The translations under genes and the position numbers were made by a program. Under the pieces are notes generated by a model. It saw only the letters and a program-made list of their open reading frames with translations. It did not search any database and was not told the DNA's origin. Positions 19,929 to 30,955 of a stretch of 49,353 nt of DNA are shown here, piece by piece; within the stretch, counting starts at the first letter, position 1, and each line of letters opens with the position of its first letter. Origin of the DNA: Chara braunii (taxonomy: Eukaryota; Streptophyta; Charophyceae; Charales; Characeae); the NCBI GenBank assembly GCA_003427395.1, contig BFEA01000204.1:691932-741284 (forward strand). The letters are read 5' to 3'.

Positions 19929-21190
19929 AATTGTGATCATACTAATGATGATGATGATTAGTATATTAAAAATATAGAAAACTATGTCATATCAACAATT
20001 CTGGCCTCGTAATCCTAAAACAAATCCTAGTTCCCCTGCACCAGGACATTACATCTCAGAGACAATGCCATCCTAACCAACGTCTACCATAGCTGACTTG
20101 TTCTCGCCCCCTCGACTATCCCCGGACCCATAGGTTGTCAAGGCAGCCCTTGTGGTTCGCCACTGGATTGCCTTCCTCCCTCAGCAAAACCCCAAATCTC
20201 TCTACAAGGCCTCACACTCCCGCCATTTGCAGGTTACAGGGCAACGCCCCAACTCCGACCAGCGTTGTTCTGGCATCAGCAAACCAGAGGCACAAAACAA
20301 AGCAACGCTGCAGATATTAGTCCAGATTCGATTGTCTCTGAAATCCTATATCCCGAATGAGGAAGAAGGCCAGATGCTGCCAAGAATTACAGAACACCAG
20401 AAAGCTTGATATAACATGTTTGAAAACTATGGAATTATGAAGCACCTATTTTGTAGACTAATCTCCCCACTCCCCTCCTACCCACCCTATCCCAATGCTG
20501 CCTCCACCGAAACGGATTACCCAGATTACTGGCATCCCATCTCAGCCCCAACTTGGGACAGTCCCATATTCCCCCCTCTTATCCCACAAAGGCATACAGT
20601 TCCCTCCCAAAGTATGCCTCTGCCCAACTTTTACCCTGTCAACGAGAGTGATGAAGGGATGAAAGAACAAAAGTGGTCGCATGATTGTGTGGGCACGGCC
20701 TCAGAAAGACTAAGGGGCGTATAGACGAACATTGTCACAAAGTCTGTGAATGCATAACCAGTGTGATGCGCTTAGGATGTAATAACTTAGTCGGCAAGAG
20801 GCATGGAACAAAAGGCACCCGGGTGATGTTTCAAAGGGCGGTGCGATGAAAGTCGAGCGGTCTGAACTGAGGGGTGGGTCCTACGCCTCACCGACGCCCA
20901 CTAGGCCTGGCACCTAGGCAAAAGATGTACGACCAACGAGGACACTTGGCATGTGCTGGAAAGAAGAACTCTCAATGAACTCCCTGGACTGCATGAGCAT
21001 TGGAAGGAGCAATTGCCTACAAAAACAATGAAGAATCGAGAATGAACGCTTGCCTAGAATCAGCGAGACTACCCACCTAATGCGAGGGTTGAGCTACATC
21101 CTCAATGTCAAAGGTCTCTTGCTCAACGGCCCAACCCCATCCATCTCAAAGCACTAGGTGGGGGTGACCCTGTGACAAACACCCCGCGCC
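19929..21190. other. No recognised gene; one dispersed-repeat fragment at 20.1-20.3 kb
   Basis: 20,130-20,290 is a reverse-orientation relative of the repeats at 26.4-27.1 kb: CAGGTTACAGGGCAACGCCCC and CCGACCAGCGTTGTTCTGGC correspond to CTGTAACC...GCCCTG and ACGCTGGTC/GCCGG phrases there. A 102-codon plus frame (20,416-20,724) has no recognisable domain. Nothing else is assigned. Confidence 0.5.
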
Positions 21191-21249
21191 CTTGATATGT
21201 ACGTGGGCGGGTCGACAAGGCTCAAAAGTCAACTTGGATCCGTTGAAGG

Positions 21250-22409
21250 TTGACAAGGCTCGAAAGTCTAACAGGGTGGGGCTCTACACTGTTCCCCAAG
21301 CACAAAACCGGTGTGGATGGGATTCTCTGGTAGTCGATCCACTCACCAAGTTCTCCATGTTTTTGCCTTGTCGCTATCACGCCAAGGCACCGGAGTTGGT
21401 CGAGCTTCTTTACACGGGTTGGATTCGCGCCAAGGGTTACCCCAAGGAGATCGTATGTGACCACGACACTTGGTTCATGTCCAACTTTTGGTTCGTTCTT
21501 GTCAAACGATGGGGCTCATCTCTCAAGCCAAGTTCGGCTCGCCACCCGCAGACCGATGGTCAAACGGAGAGAGTGCATCAAACCACATATGTTCTTCTTC
21601 GCACTCTCATCCACCCCGACCAAAAGGATTGGGTTGAGCGGTCGCCGGAAGTGGGGTTGATATACAACTGGCTATTAGGATGTTGCCCTTTGAATTCGGG
21701 TATGGCTCGCCGGTCACATCGCCGTTGGGCACTATCATTCCACGGACGGCCGAGAGCGACGACCACCTTGCCTTCATTCGGCGGATGCAAAAACTCCTTG
21801 TCAAGGAACAAGACCAATTGTTGAAGACGCAATAGCGCATGAGCCGTCAAGCCAATCGCCAGTGTCTTCCTTTCCCATTCCGCGCAGGCGACCTTGTTTG
21901 GGTTGTCACCGTAGAGTTTAGCCTCGAGCAAGATATCTCTCACAAGCTCCTTCCGAAATGGATGGGGCCTTAGCGCATTGTAGCGCCCGTTGGTGACGCA
22001 CCGAAAGGGCCCTGGTTTGTCATTGAGGTACCCGCCCACTGCCCATCTACCCGGTCTTCCATTGTTCGAAGTTGGCCCTTTTCGTTTCGGCGGAACATGA
22101 CGACTTTTTTCGGGGTGACGATCACAAGACCCTCCCTCTATGGATGGTTTTCAGGAGGTCAGCAACATCATCTCGCAGCGGTGCTACAGCAACAACCCGA
22201 CCGAATACTTGGTGCATTTTTCTTATTGTAGTCATAAGGCCGACCGATGGTTGATCCGTGCGGAACTACAGGCTACGACACCCGACGTCCTCGCACGTTA
22301 CAAACACAATCAGCAAGGCAAGCCGACACCTTCAGCTCCACGCAGCACACGCGTTCAAGTTCCACCTTCGGATCGTCGGCTTTGCCCTCACCCCGGCTTG
22401 ACTTCATAA
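21250..22409 (+). pseudogene. Ty3/gypsy chromovirus pol 3' end: integrase core and chromodomain, frameshifted
   Basis: The first frame (to 21,824) carries the integrase catalytic core, which joins element cDNA to the host genome. Recognisable phrases are WDSLVVDPLTKF (first Asp), IVCDHDTWFMSNFW (second Asp) and RHPQTDGQTERVHQ (Glu), so all three DDE residues are present. After a frame change and a stop, 21,850-22,070 encodes GPY/F-module-like phrases (LPKWMGP, then RIVAP after a stop). The last frame (22,140-22,409) encodes a chromodomain-like segment around EYLVHFSYCSHKADRWL, which in chromoviruses helps to target insertion. Sequence 5' of the integrase is missing. Several frame breaks mean it cannot make a full product. 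Confidence 0.85.
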
Positions 22410-22420
22410 GGAGGGGGGGG
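22407..22420 (+). promoter_or_regulatory. Polypurine tract of the chromovirus
   Basis: AAGGAGGGGGGGG lies directly before TGTAGCCC, the presumed first bases of the 3' LTR. This is the expected place for the plus-strand priming site of an LTR retrotransposon. Confidence 0.7.
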
Positions 22421-23155
22421 TGTAGCCCTGCACACGGGTCTTTTTCAGGGGGCCCGACGGTTGCTAAGGGCCCCCAAGCCGCATGCCCATTCCAAGCACG
22501 CGACCTGGAGGCCCACGACCACATGTAGGCCAAGGCACCCCTTTTGGGTGTCATCCAGACTCTTGTTTTTCAACATTTATTTATTTATTTTTGTTGACCT
22601 TTGTCTGATTTTATTTTTGGCTTTTCCAGGACGTCGTTTCATACTTTTCAGCTTGTCCGAACAGCCTAGTGTCTGTTCGGACCAAGGCCACGTTTTGCGC
22701 CTCTTGGGAAGCAGGTACGTGGTTAGGCATCCAATAACAAACATTCCCTGCTGTATCAGCAGGGAAGGCCTGGACGTCCGGTAAGGACCCAAGCAGGCTG
22801 TTGGACATTTTCTTGCGATATGGGCCGTGGATGGGACCCTCGATCTCGGGGCCCAAATCGCAGGTCGTGGGCATAGCACCCAAGCCCACCGCTAGTTATA
22901 GCTGGACCAGCCCAGCTCCTGGATACACCGTTTCGGTGGCTCACTTCTTGGGTGCCACGCTGTTGGAGCACCACGCGACTACAACACAGCGCTAGAGGTA
23001 GAGGTAGAGGCGTAGGTAGAGGTAGAGGTGAGAAAGAGGTGGTGGCCATACCTGCGGCCAGCATGTCAGTACACGACATCAGACATTCCCGGGTGAGACT
23101 ATTGAGAGGCCAAAATCTTCTTCTTCCTCATCTTCTTCTTCTTCTTCTTTAAACC
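22421..23155 (+). mobile_element. Chromovirus 3' LTR
   Basis: It begins TG right after the polypurine tract and follows the chromodomain frame. The 5' part matches 12.82-13.25 kb and the 3' part matches 17.47-17.93 kb, so this copy unifies the two fragments. The end is uncertain; it is placed at the TTC tract near 23,150. It contains perfect stems at 22,657-22,680 (CCGAACAG/CTGTTCGG) and 22,744-22,766 (10 bp with a 3-nt loop). No matching 5' LTR lies within the window in the expected place. Confidence 0.6.
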
Positions 23156-23734
23156 ACCATTCCCCCCGTCGGCCTAAAATCAAGGGGACCGGTCAAAAGG
23201 GCTACCGATAGCACAGTGGGGAGAACAAGGGAGTGGCAAAAATGGAAAATGCGCCGAATTGTCGCTGCGATTTATCGTGCGGCCTGAGCGATTTTTTCTA
23301 ATTTTTTTAATATTTATCTCGGAAAGACCGTGGGCAAGTCTACGTATGCTTTAATTTTCAAATTTTTTAACACATTTTCTTGATCGAAAAAAATCGCTGA
23401 AGTTGAGGTACTTTTCCCGTTGGTCCACATTTAGCAGTGAGATGAATCGGCGGGACACTTTTTTTCACCATCTATTTTTTTTTTTCCTGATATTTTTCCT
23501 GGATAGATCATAGTCTAATCTACAAGATCTCAAATTTTCAGATTTTTTCATTAATTCTTCTGATCGCAAACATTTGTCAAAGTTAGCGCTTGAAAATTGC
23601 GGGATCAGACCCGCTTGCACCTGTTGGTCGTTGCCGTCCTAAAAACCCTGTCCGTAAGGCTAGGAAGGCCGAATTTAGGCCGGGGGGGGGAGTGGTGGAT
23701 TAAGAAAGCGAGGGAGGGTACTGACTAACTCCTT
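23156..23734. repeat. AT-rich tandem pair, about 200 bp each, diverged
   Basis: 23,290-23,410 and 23,480-23,600 share a layout of a T-rich tract, TATTTNTC, a GATCATAGTC- or GACCGTGGGC-like phrase, TCTACR, then CAAATTTT...TTCTTGATCG. They look like two old copies of one unit. No coding potential. Confidence 0.5.
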
Positions 23735-24380
23735 AGATTTGTAGAAAATTCAACAACACTCCCCTAACAAAAGTGACTTTCCAAAATTTATACAAAGCTA
23801 AATATGAATTCTACAAACAACTTTGACTTTACAAAGTCAATTTTTGTATAACTCTCTGAATTAGTAAAAATTTTGACAGCACTTCCTCTAGAATAAGTAG
23901 GCTTCCAAGATTTTTATTAAGTATGATATGAAGTCACAACAAAACTTGACTCTTGGAAAGACAAAATTCAACTAATTCCTATCGCATCTAAAGCAACTAC
24001 CTATCGAAGGACAAACTCAATCCAACTAACAAGCAAGCACATACAACCAAGGTAAGTACTCTCACCAAATCCCCAAGTTGTTTTTCACATAAGTAGTGCA
24101 TTGAACCCTCATATGATTAACCCTTTACTCCAACTTTATATATGACATAAGTTATGCAATTCGTCTTAGAAACAATGCCTAACCTTTGTCTTCGTTATAC
24201 ACAAACAGGTTGCACAACTACTTCTCTCTTCATTAGGCGTACGACTAGACCATTCATCTTAGAAACAATGTATAGTCTGGCTTGAACCGTTTAATAGACA
24301 AATTATAATACTTCTCTTAATTTAGTGTTCAATATGCGCGTAGGACTGAGCCATTCATCTTAGAAATAATGCTCAACCTG
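23735..24380 (-). repeat. Hairpin-array element copy D
   Basis: Reversed relative to copies A and B. Three constant-loop hairpins lie at 24,151-24,183 (GTTATGC/GCCTAAC, one mismatch), 24,243-24,277 (GACTAGAC/GTATAGTC) and 24,347-24,375 (TGAGC/GCTCA). Closer to 23.75-23.9 kb is the second module: on the minus strand it reads GAGGAAGTGCTGTCAAAATTT and GGGGAGTGTTGTTGAATTT, matching the GGGAAGCGCTGCCGAAATTT units of copy B. The head and conserved blocks are absent, so the copy is truncated. Confidence 0.75.
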
Positions 24381-26040
24381 CCCAAGTTACCATCAACTGG
24401 AACTCTTAATTGATACTATCTTTGCATCAGTGCAGTGAAGAAGATCAGAGATCGTGGGGCACAGCGCGGTCGGGAGCGCTGCGCCCCGGTGTGCTACGAA
24501 GAAGCCAGGCGAAGTAGGCGATGTGGAGGGCGAAAGCACGAGGCGCGGGATGGCAGGGCGTGGCGACGAGTGGCGATGGGGAGCAACGAGCGGCAAGGCG
24601 CGGGGGAAGAGGGCGGGGTTGATGGTGACAGGGTGTGATGGAGGATGACGGGGCAGGGGGTAGGGGTGGGTGGTGGCACCTCGTGGGGCTCGCGACTTGT
24701 CAGTACGGTGTGGGAGTAATCAGGTGAAGCGGCGGGCGAAAGTGCGAGGCGCGTGATGGCAGGGAGCAACAACGGGCGGGTTAAGGTTTGTTGATGTCGC
24801 TTTTTGAGATGTAGCCCGCTCGTTTTGTTGAAGTGGCACTGTGTTGTTAAAGCTTCTGTGGGAGGCAACTGGAAGGAGTATCGTGGAGGAAGCCATCTTC
24901 GTCCGCTTCTCTTAACCCGATTGTGCTGTAGAGTTGGCTGTGCCAGCCATAGTTGGAGCGAAGGTTTTTTTGTGTAGGGTGGGGGATAAAAAAATAATAG
25001 GAGGGAGCACGGAGATTGGGGGCGTCTTAGATCAGCCGCAGAATTAGCTGGCTGACGTCGTGAGTGGATGGAGATAGGGAGAGGTTGTGAATTAAAGGAA
25101 AAATAGAAAGATACAGCTTGGAGAGAAGGAAAGGGGAGGAGGTTAGCTGTTCCTTTCTTCTCTTCACTTCGCCTCTCTGCATCTCCTCCCTTTTTGTTGT
25201 CTTTTTACTCCTTTTCTTGATTGCTTTGCTTTTGCTTGTTGGAAGTGCCTTCCGGTTTTCACTTCAAATAGGATCTACTGTGATAGATCGCTGGTAGGTT
25301 CGGCGATGTCGTGTCACAACGAGCCCTGCAAGGATTTGGTAAGTGGGGGCTCGAGCCGATTGCTTTCTGCCCCTGAGGGCGGATGGATTAAGGTCTCTCC
25401 TCACAAGAAGGCGCGGTAGTTTAGGTTCGTGGAGGGAATCGAAAGGAAAACGGGATTGGTGGGGGGCGGGTAAAGCAATGGAGAATGGGTGAGGGGTGGG
25501 TTGCTCGGCTACGAGGGGGAGTGATGTGATTTTACTTGGTGTCGTCCTTATCGAAGAATAGGTCCTATCTGCTGGCTTTCTTCTAACTCATAGTTTGATT
25601 GGTAAAAATTCATGAAGTACTCCCTTCTGTTTTGAAATAATTTTGATTCTGTTATAAAATTTCTAAGTACGATTTGAAATTGATTTCCTACAAATTCGGA
25701 AATTCCCACAATTTTTAAATAGGGGTCATTTTTTTTTCCCAACTTATTTCTTACGTTGAAATCCTTGGTTCAGTTTCTTGATAGTGCTATCTATAAATCA
25801 GAAATTCGAACTCTGATATCTAGAACTTTAATTCTCAATAGTGACTCTAACCTAGTTTTAAATTTTGATTGCATGAATTGCTTTTTCTGAGAGATTTACA
25901 GATCTATAGAATCGTAGTTTTAACTGTGCTGGAATTTGCTATTAAGTCATTTTAATCGTTAGATTCATCATTGAAACCTTAAATTTTCATTGTTGTACTC
26001 GATGAGTGTTCAACATATGATCTAGAAAATATTTTTGGTT
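24381..26040. other. No recognised gene
   Basis: 24.43-24.9 kb is G-rich with an internal partial duplication (GGGCGAAAGCACGAGGCGCG versus GGGCGAAAGTGCGAGGCGCG) and low-complexity frames. 25.5-26.05 kb is AT-rich with no open frames of interest. Nothing assigned. Confidence 0.4.
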
Positions 26041-27110
26041 TACCTCCAATATGTTACATAACCTCGGTTTGAATTTCAAACTGGTGCTGGTCGTAGTGGT
26101 TTCTTAGGTTGGATGGTTTGGTAGGGAGGTTGGTAATGCATCTTGCGGCGAAGGGGGCTAGCTACCAGGATGGAATTAGGGCACAACAGCAGTAGGGAGA
26201 ATAACCCTATTGTGGTAAGTCTTGCCAGAGAGGGGTTGAGATGGAGGGATGCAGGGGGTTGAGGAAGGACTGCAACCAGCGCATGAAGGAGTTGGAGGCA
26301 TTGGAAACCACTGTCATGGTGAGGTTGGTGGCTTGTCTTGTGTTTGCTGATGCTCACGAACTCAGAGGTTTGTGAATGGACGAGGCCAGAACAACGCTGG
26401 CCGGTGCAGGGGCGTGGTCGTGCTGCCCTATGACCCGAGTTGTTCGAGAGTAAGAGGCCTGGTAGAGAGATCTGGGGAGTTGTCGAGGGTGGAAGGCACT
26501 CCAGTGTCTGTTGATAAGCTGGTATCCAGACGACGTTGGTCGGAGCCGGGGTGAGTCGCTTCGCCCTGTAGCCCAGCAGGTGAGGGTTATTCTGGAGTGG
26601 GTCGTGCCACTCTGTAACCTAGCAGTTGGGGGTGTGAGGCCTGGTAGAGTCTGGGTATCGAGAGCATGTGGGTTGAGGTAGGCTTAGGGCAGGTGGCTTA
26701 ATCACACTAGGGCATTTTGGTTTCTGGCAGAAAGCTTCTACGCATTCAAGACTCGAAGTAGTTGGTACTCTAGTTTTTCTAAATTCTCTTGACTCTGGGG
26801 ACTTCTAGTAACTCGTCTTAGGTGGTTTCGATGCTGTTATACTCAGTGATCTGAGGATGTTCGATGCGAGAACGACGCTGGCCGGTGCTGGGGTGTTGCC
26901 CTGTAACCTGCTGATGCAGGAGCATGAGGCCTGGTAGAGAGATCTGGGGACGCTTTGGGGTGGGCATTCTACGGGACAACCAAGGGTTGCTGCCGGGACA
27001 ACGCTGGTCAGAGTTGGGGTGAGTTGTGTCGCCCTGTAACCCAACAGGATGTGGGGGTGTGAGGCCTGGAAGAGCTCGGCAGGGAGTAAGACAGTGTTGG
27101 AGAACTTTGG
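26040..27110 (+). repeat. Dispersed repeat family in irregular tandem
   Basis: Phrases of the type ACGCTGGCCGGTGC...GCCCTGTAACCC...GAGGCCTGGTAGAGAGATC recur at about 26,393, 26,533, 26,600, 26,873 and 27,001. A reversed relative is at 20.1-20.3 kb. Between CCTGTA and CAGG most units can form a small stem. 26,150-26,240 is a diverged relative of the duplication that follows at 27.27-27.6 kb. Confidence 0.65.
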
Positions 27111-27217
27111 AAGGGTTTGTTAGGGGTTTCAAGGGTTTTGGAGCATTTGTAGGACCTCTGCGTTTTATTCCCATGCTTCCCGAATTACTGCAAGTATTCT
27201 CATACGTTTTTTCAGGC

Positions 27218-27727
27218 GAAGCCGGGTAATGGCCCCGGTATCTCAAAAAAAGAGATCGAGGTGAGTGAGAGAAGGAGATGGTGGGATATTACGCCTCCTA
27301 CTAGTGAGGGGGTTAGTTGGTAGGATGGGAATAGGGTACAGCAGCGGTGGAGATGGTGACTCTGCTGCAGTAAGTCTTGCCGGAGTGGGGTACAAGGGAT
27401 TGTTTGGGGGGGTCTGAGTCTTTTTCTGAATTGTGCATATGTTTTGGTTTCTAAAAAAAAGTGGTGAGTGGGGAGAAGTAGATGGTGGGATATGAAGCAT
27501 CCTACTAGTGAGAGGGTTAGCTAGTAGGATGGAAATAGGGTACAACAACAGTGGAGATGGTGACTCTGCTGCAGTAAGTCTTACCGGAGTGAGATAAAGA
27601 AGATTGATTGGGGGTTTCTGAGTCATTGTCTGAATTTTGCCAATTTTTGAATTTCGTCGTAGTAATTTTCTAAGTAGCTCAAATTTTTCTTAGCCAAAGC
27701 CGGGTAATGGCCCCGGTATTTCAAACT
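27218..27727 (+). repeat. 204-bp tandem duplication bracketed by a repeated CCGGG hairpin
   Basis: Two copies, starting near 27,270 and 27,474, each contain a long inverted repeat. In the second copy ATCCTACTAG (27,499-27,508) pairs perfectly with CTAGTAGGAT (27,521-27,530). In the first, CCTACTAG (27,297-27,304) faces TTGGTAGG (27,317-27,324), pairing with two G-T wobbles. The block is bracketed by GCCGGGTAATGGCCCCGGTA at 27,221-27,240 and again at 27,699-27,718, itself a short hairpin (CCGGG/CCCGG). Confidence 0.8.
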
Positions 27728-27879
27728 TTCAAAATTCTATGTAAATTTTCATATGGGACGCTGGGCCCAGTTCCCAGCATGTGCTGCTCCCCACGAATAG
27801 ATTGGAGCCTTGTTCCCCCCCCAAAAAAATAAAAATAAAAATAAAAAATAAAATAAAAAAAATTGATACTCTCTTATTT

Positions 27880-28765
27880 TGTGATAAGGCTATAGTCAGA
27901 CCATTCATCTTAGAAACAATGTCTGACTAACCCTGTTCATATAGGCATATATATATAAATAGTCAATATAGAAAGTCATATTCTCAATTCACATTAAGTG
28001 CGTGACCTCATACTAAACCATCCATCTTAGAAACAATGTTTAGTCCTTTGGCCTGAACCTCCCTTAGAAAAAAACATGCAAGAGTTGAGTCATTCATCTT
28101 AGAAACAATGTTCAACCCTGTTTTTCATAACTAAAAAAAAGTAGAGTACTCTGGGTCATTCACCTTAGAAACAATGCCCAAAGCCTGTTCAGAAACCACC
28201 CCAATTAAGCAAGCGGCCAGACCATTCATCTTAAAAACAATGTCTGATCTTGAAGACCAAGCAGATACCCCAGAGAAAACAACAATCACACCATTCGTCT
28301 TAGAAACAATGTTTGGTTGTGGAGAAAACAAGTCAAAGAAACACAACAATCAGACCATTCATCTTAGAAACAATGTCTGACCCTTCAGAAAACAGAACAA
28401 AACATAGCGGTCAGGTAGGGGTATAGCGGGCACACACACAAAGATAAAAATATACTTGACAGTTCCCTACCTCGAGAACCTCGCCTAGGTTCCGACAGAG
28501 CTCCCGCAATCGGTGGGGCAACCTCCCACAGAGGCCTTGGCATGGACTATAGGTTGCAATCCCGCCTGCACTTCCTCTCGTAACCAGTTGGACTAGACTG
28601 AGAGTAAGAAGGGCAAAAGGAGAAGTCGTTTAGTCTCTCAGATACAAGGAACGTTCAACTCAGACTCGTGTGAGAGGGCCTTGGAACCTTGAATCGCCTT
28701 GAGGGCCTCACAATGGTGGCAAAAAAACGCAGTGGAGATGGTCAAACCATGGCCAAAATGAAGTG
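27880..28765 (-). repeat. Hairpin-array element copy C, best-preserved array
   Basis: Seven hairpins lie at 27,894-27,928, 28,012-28,044, 28,084-28,116, 28,152-28,180, 28,218-28,246, 28,283-28,319 and 28,350-28,380, the last six starting 65-72 bp apart. All have the loop TTCATCTTAGAAACAAT or a near copy; the arms differ (AGTCAGAC, ACTAAAC, GTTGA, TGGG, CAGAC, CAATCACAC, TCAGAC) and each pairs with its own partner. Continuing to 28,765 come the reversed conserved block (GGTTGCAATCCCGCC at about 28,552) with a GAACC/GGTTC stem, the pyrimidine-rich block and the head block. The low end stops in an AAAATAAAAAT tract at 27,822-27,862. Confidence 0.9.
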
Positions 28766-28859
28766 TAATGGCTTCCTGACAAGTCCCCAGGTTGCAGTAG
28801 AAGCCCCTTTGCAGAGCTTGATCACTCCTCTCTGCCTCCACCTCTAACCAAACAACAGG

Positions 28860-29240
28860 TACTCAACCTAGACAGGCTGCGTTCGAATAGAGTACACCCT
28901 CTATGCTCTATTTGAAATGCGAGCGAAACGTTGCAAAACTCAGCAAAACAGCAACGCATAGTAGCAAAGCAAAATAGCAATGCCCAGCACCAAGCTCTGC
29001 AAAGCACAGCCACAACAATTGCAGCGATGCACAATGAAGCACAGCGCTGCACAGCAGTAAGACACGACGAAACACAACAAGACAACAAACTCAACAATGC
29101 ACAGCGCCGCACAGCAAGGGCCCAGCCGTTGCACAGCAAAAACTCAGTGTGCACAGCAAACACAGCGGTCATGCACAACAAACACAGCGGCCGTGCACAA
29201 CAAACACAGTGGCCTCCCCCGCTCACTCAACTGTCTGCGA
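28860..29240. repeat. Cryptically simple CA/GCA-rich sequence
   Basis: Irregular repeats of GCACAGC and GCACAACAAACACAGCGG; the last form is nearly tandem at 29,148-29,215. Open frames on both strands (up to 134 codons, minus) are products of the simple composition. Confidence 0.6.
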
Positions 29241-29688
29241 ACGCACCTGCCCACTCCATGCTCTGAGATTGAAAGATCACTACACCCCCCGAACAGTGAC
29301 ATGCACGAAAGAAAACACTGATCTCAAAACAGCGCGGTGACATAACTCCAAATTGCGGGATCACAGCGAAAGCCAGCTAGTTGGAAGTTGTCCAGAAAGC
29401 AGAAATGCACTGGTATGGCACTTGATGGAGAACCAAAGCAGCGGACTCAATTGTCAGTGAATGCATATTGCCATATACTCTCCACCACCATCAAATCTGA
29501 ACGAAAGTCTTCCTGATGCGTTTTTGTGTTTTTTGGATTTATTTTGTGAGATCCTCTCTGCGTAGGGTTTAGGCCAATTGGAAAGGTTTTTGTATCCCAT
29601 TTGATCTATCCTGATTTTGTTCTTTTCAACCTTGGTTTTCATACTGACTAAGCTGCATACCATTCATTGACCTCTCTTTCTTTTTTTA

Positions 29689-29690
<2 letters not shown>

Positions 29691-29739
<49 letters not shown>
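29691..29739 (-). repeat. Poly(A) tail of LINE (T tract on the plus strand)
   Basis: 49 bp of T broken by a single C, directly 3' (on the minus strand) of the LINE end sequence. It marks the 3' end of the element. Confidence 0.85.
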
Positions 29740-29741
<2 letters not shown>

Positions 29742-30632
29742 TATCAGGTCTTTCTCGCCCTCGCTCCCTCTCCCTGCTGGGGAGAGTCAGTCCGGTACCT
29801 ATTGACCGGACAAGTCGAGAATGAATACATGGTGAACACCCTCATGCCTCCTTCCGTTTGGCCAAAGGATCCCTGACCAGCATTGATTACTCCTTAGAGG
29901 ACGATTGACTGTCATCTTGCCCTTCCCTACTCTTCCTCTCGGCCCCGTTTCAGGTCCTGTTTGATACAGCTTGACTTAATGAGAATCATGGGAAGTTCAG
30001 CCTTCAGCTCTGCTATTCCACTGTCATATTCTTCTTGGTGGCTTATATCATGGCAGCTCAGACTGATGCCACTTCTTCCAAACCAGCCAATCGTCTGTTA
30101 TGGTGGCGATCTTGCCCCGTAACAACCAGTCCCTCAAGAACGTCCGTCTCTTGATTTCAGTTTCTACCATCCTCAACAGTAGAGTCCACATTTCTTCTCT
30201 CGCCACTTTTGTCCCCTCAATTGTCTGTGTGCATCTGTGCTTCCAGATGACCCAGAGCGTCAACTTCCTGAGTAGCTTGAACCAGATCTCCTTGCTGCCT
30301 TTGAGATTCCTGGAGGTGATAGAGAGAAGTAGAGTAGTTAAGGGGGTAGTACAGGGGGGTGGTGAAGAGAAGAGGGTGGACCAGAGGACCTGGATCTTGT
30401 TCCAGAACCAGGCTGCTTTGGGGCAGAAGAGAAGACAGTGAGGGATATCTTCTGATGCACTGGTATTGCACATTACGCATAGTTCTGAGGTATTGGGGTC
30501 CGATTGTTTCTTCTTTTGTGGAGCCACCAGTTGACAGGCAGAGCCGCATGGCCTATGAGCCATTGCATTGCAACGACTTGCTGTTTCTGGTCGCCTGTAG
30601 CCTCTCTCTGTCGAGGTATACAGGCCCAACAC
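29740..30632 (-). pseudogene. 5'-truncated LINE: ORF2 C-terminal reverse-transcriptase zinc-binding domain
   Basis: The minus-strand frame 30,632-30,048 (194 codons) carries CVMCNTSASEDIPHCLLFC, the Cys/His pattern of the zf-RVT domain found at the C terminus of plant LINE ORF2 proteins. It is followed by a Trp- and Lys-rich region (WFWNKIQVLW, LWVIWKHR). After the stop there are about 300 nt of 3' UTR and then the poly(A) tract. The reverse-transcriptase and endonuclease parts are absent, as is usual for 5' truncation during target-primed insertion. I did not find a convincing target-site duplication. Confidence 0.85.
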
Positions 30633-30955
30633 TAATTCAATTTCCTACCGCTACTCTAACTGCGAATAGCAGGCCCAGGCTACCCCTAGGACAGACAGGC
30701 CCTAAAGGCCTATACTGATAGACGGTCCCATAGCCTATATAGCCGGGTAAGGTAGAGGCCGAGAGGCCGAAACTGAATCGGTACCGGTCAGTCCGTCAGT
30801 CCGGTCTAGGTCGAGTCTAGGCTAGTTCTAGTCTATAGATAGGATGGGCACATCGGTTCAGGGCTTTTGGCAGTTGATACCGAGTACATCGCTGCTGCGC
30901 TACGCGTGAACCGGAAGTGGTGACGGCTCAGTGTGGAAGGAGACAGGCATAGCCA

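Noticed and set aside
27894-28380. CRISPR-like array (repeated 17-20 bp segment at about 67-bp spacing)
   Set aside because: The conserved part is a loop whose flanks pair with each other; the setting is eukaryotic retroelements, spacing varies, and no cas genes are present.
28822-29266. Cys-rich (minus) and Gln/Asn-rich (plus) frames
   Set aside because: Both come from GCA/CAA simple sequence; no domain pattern.
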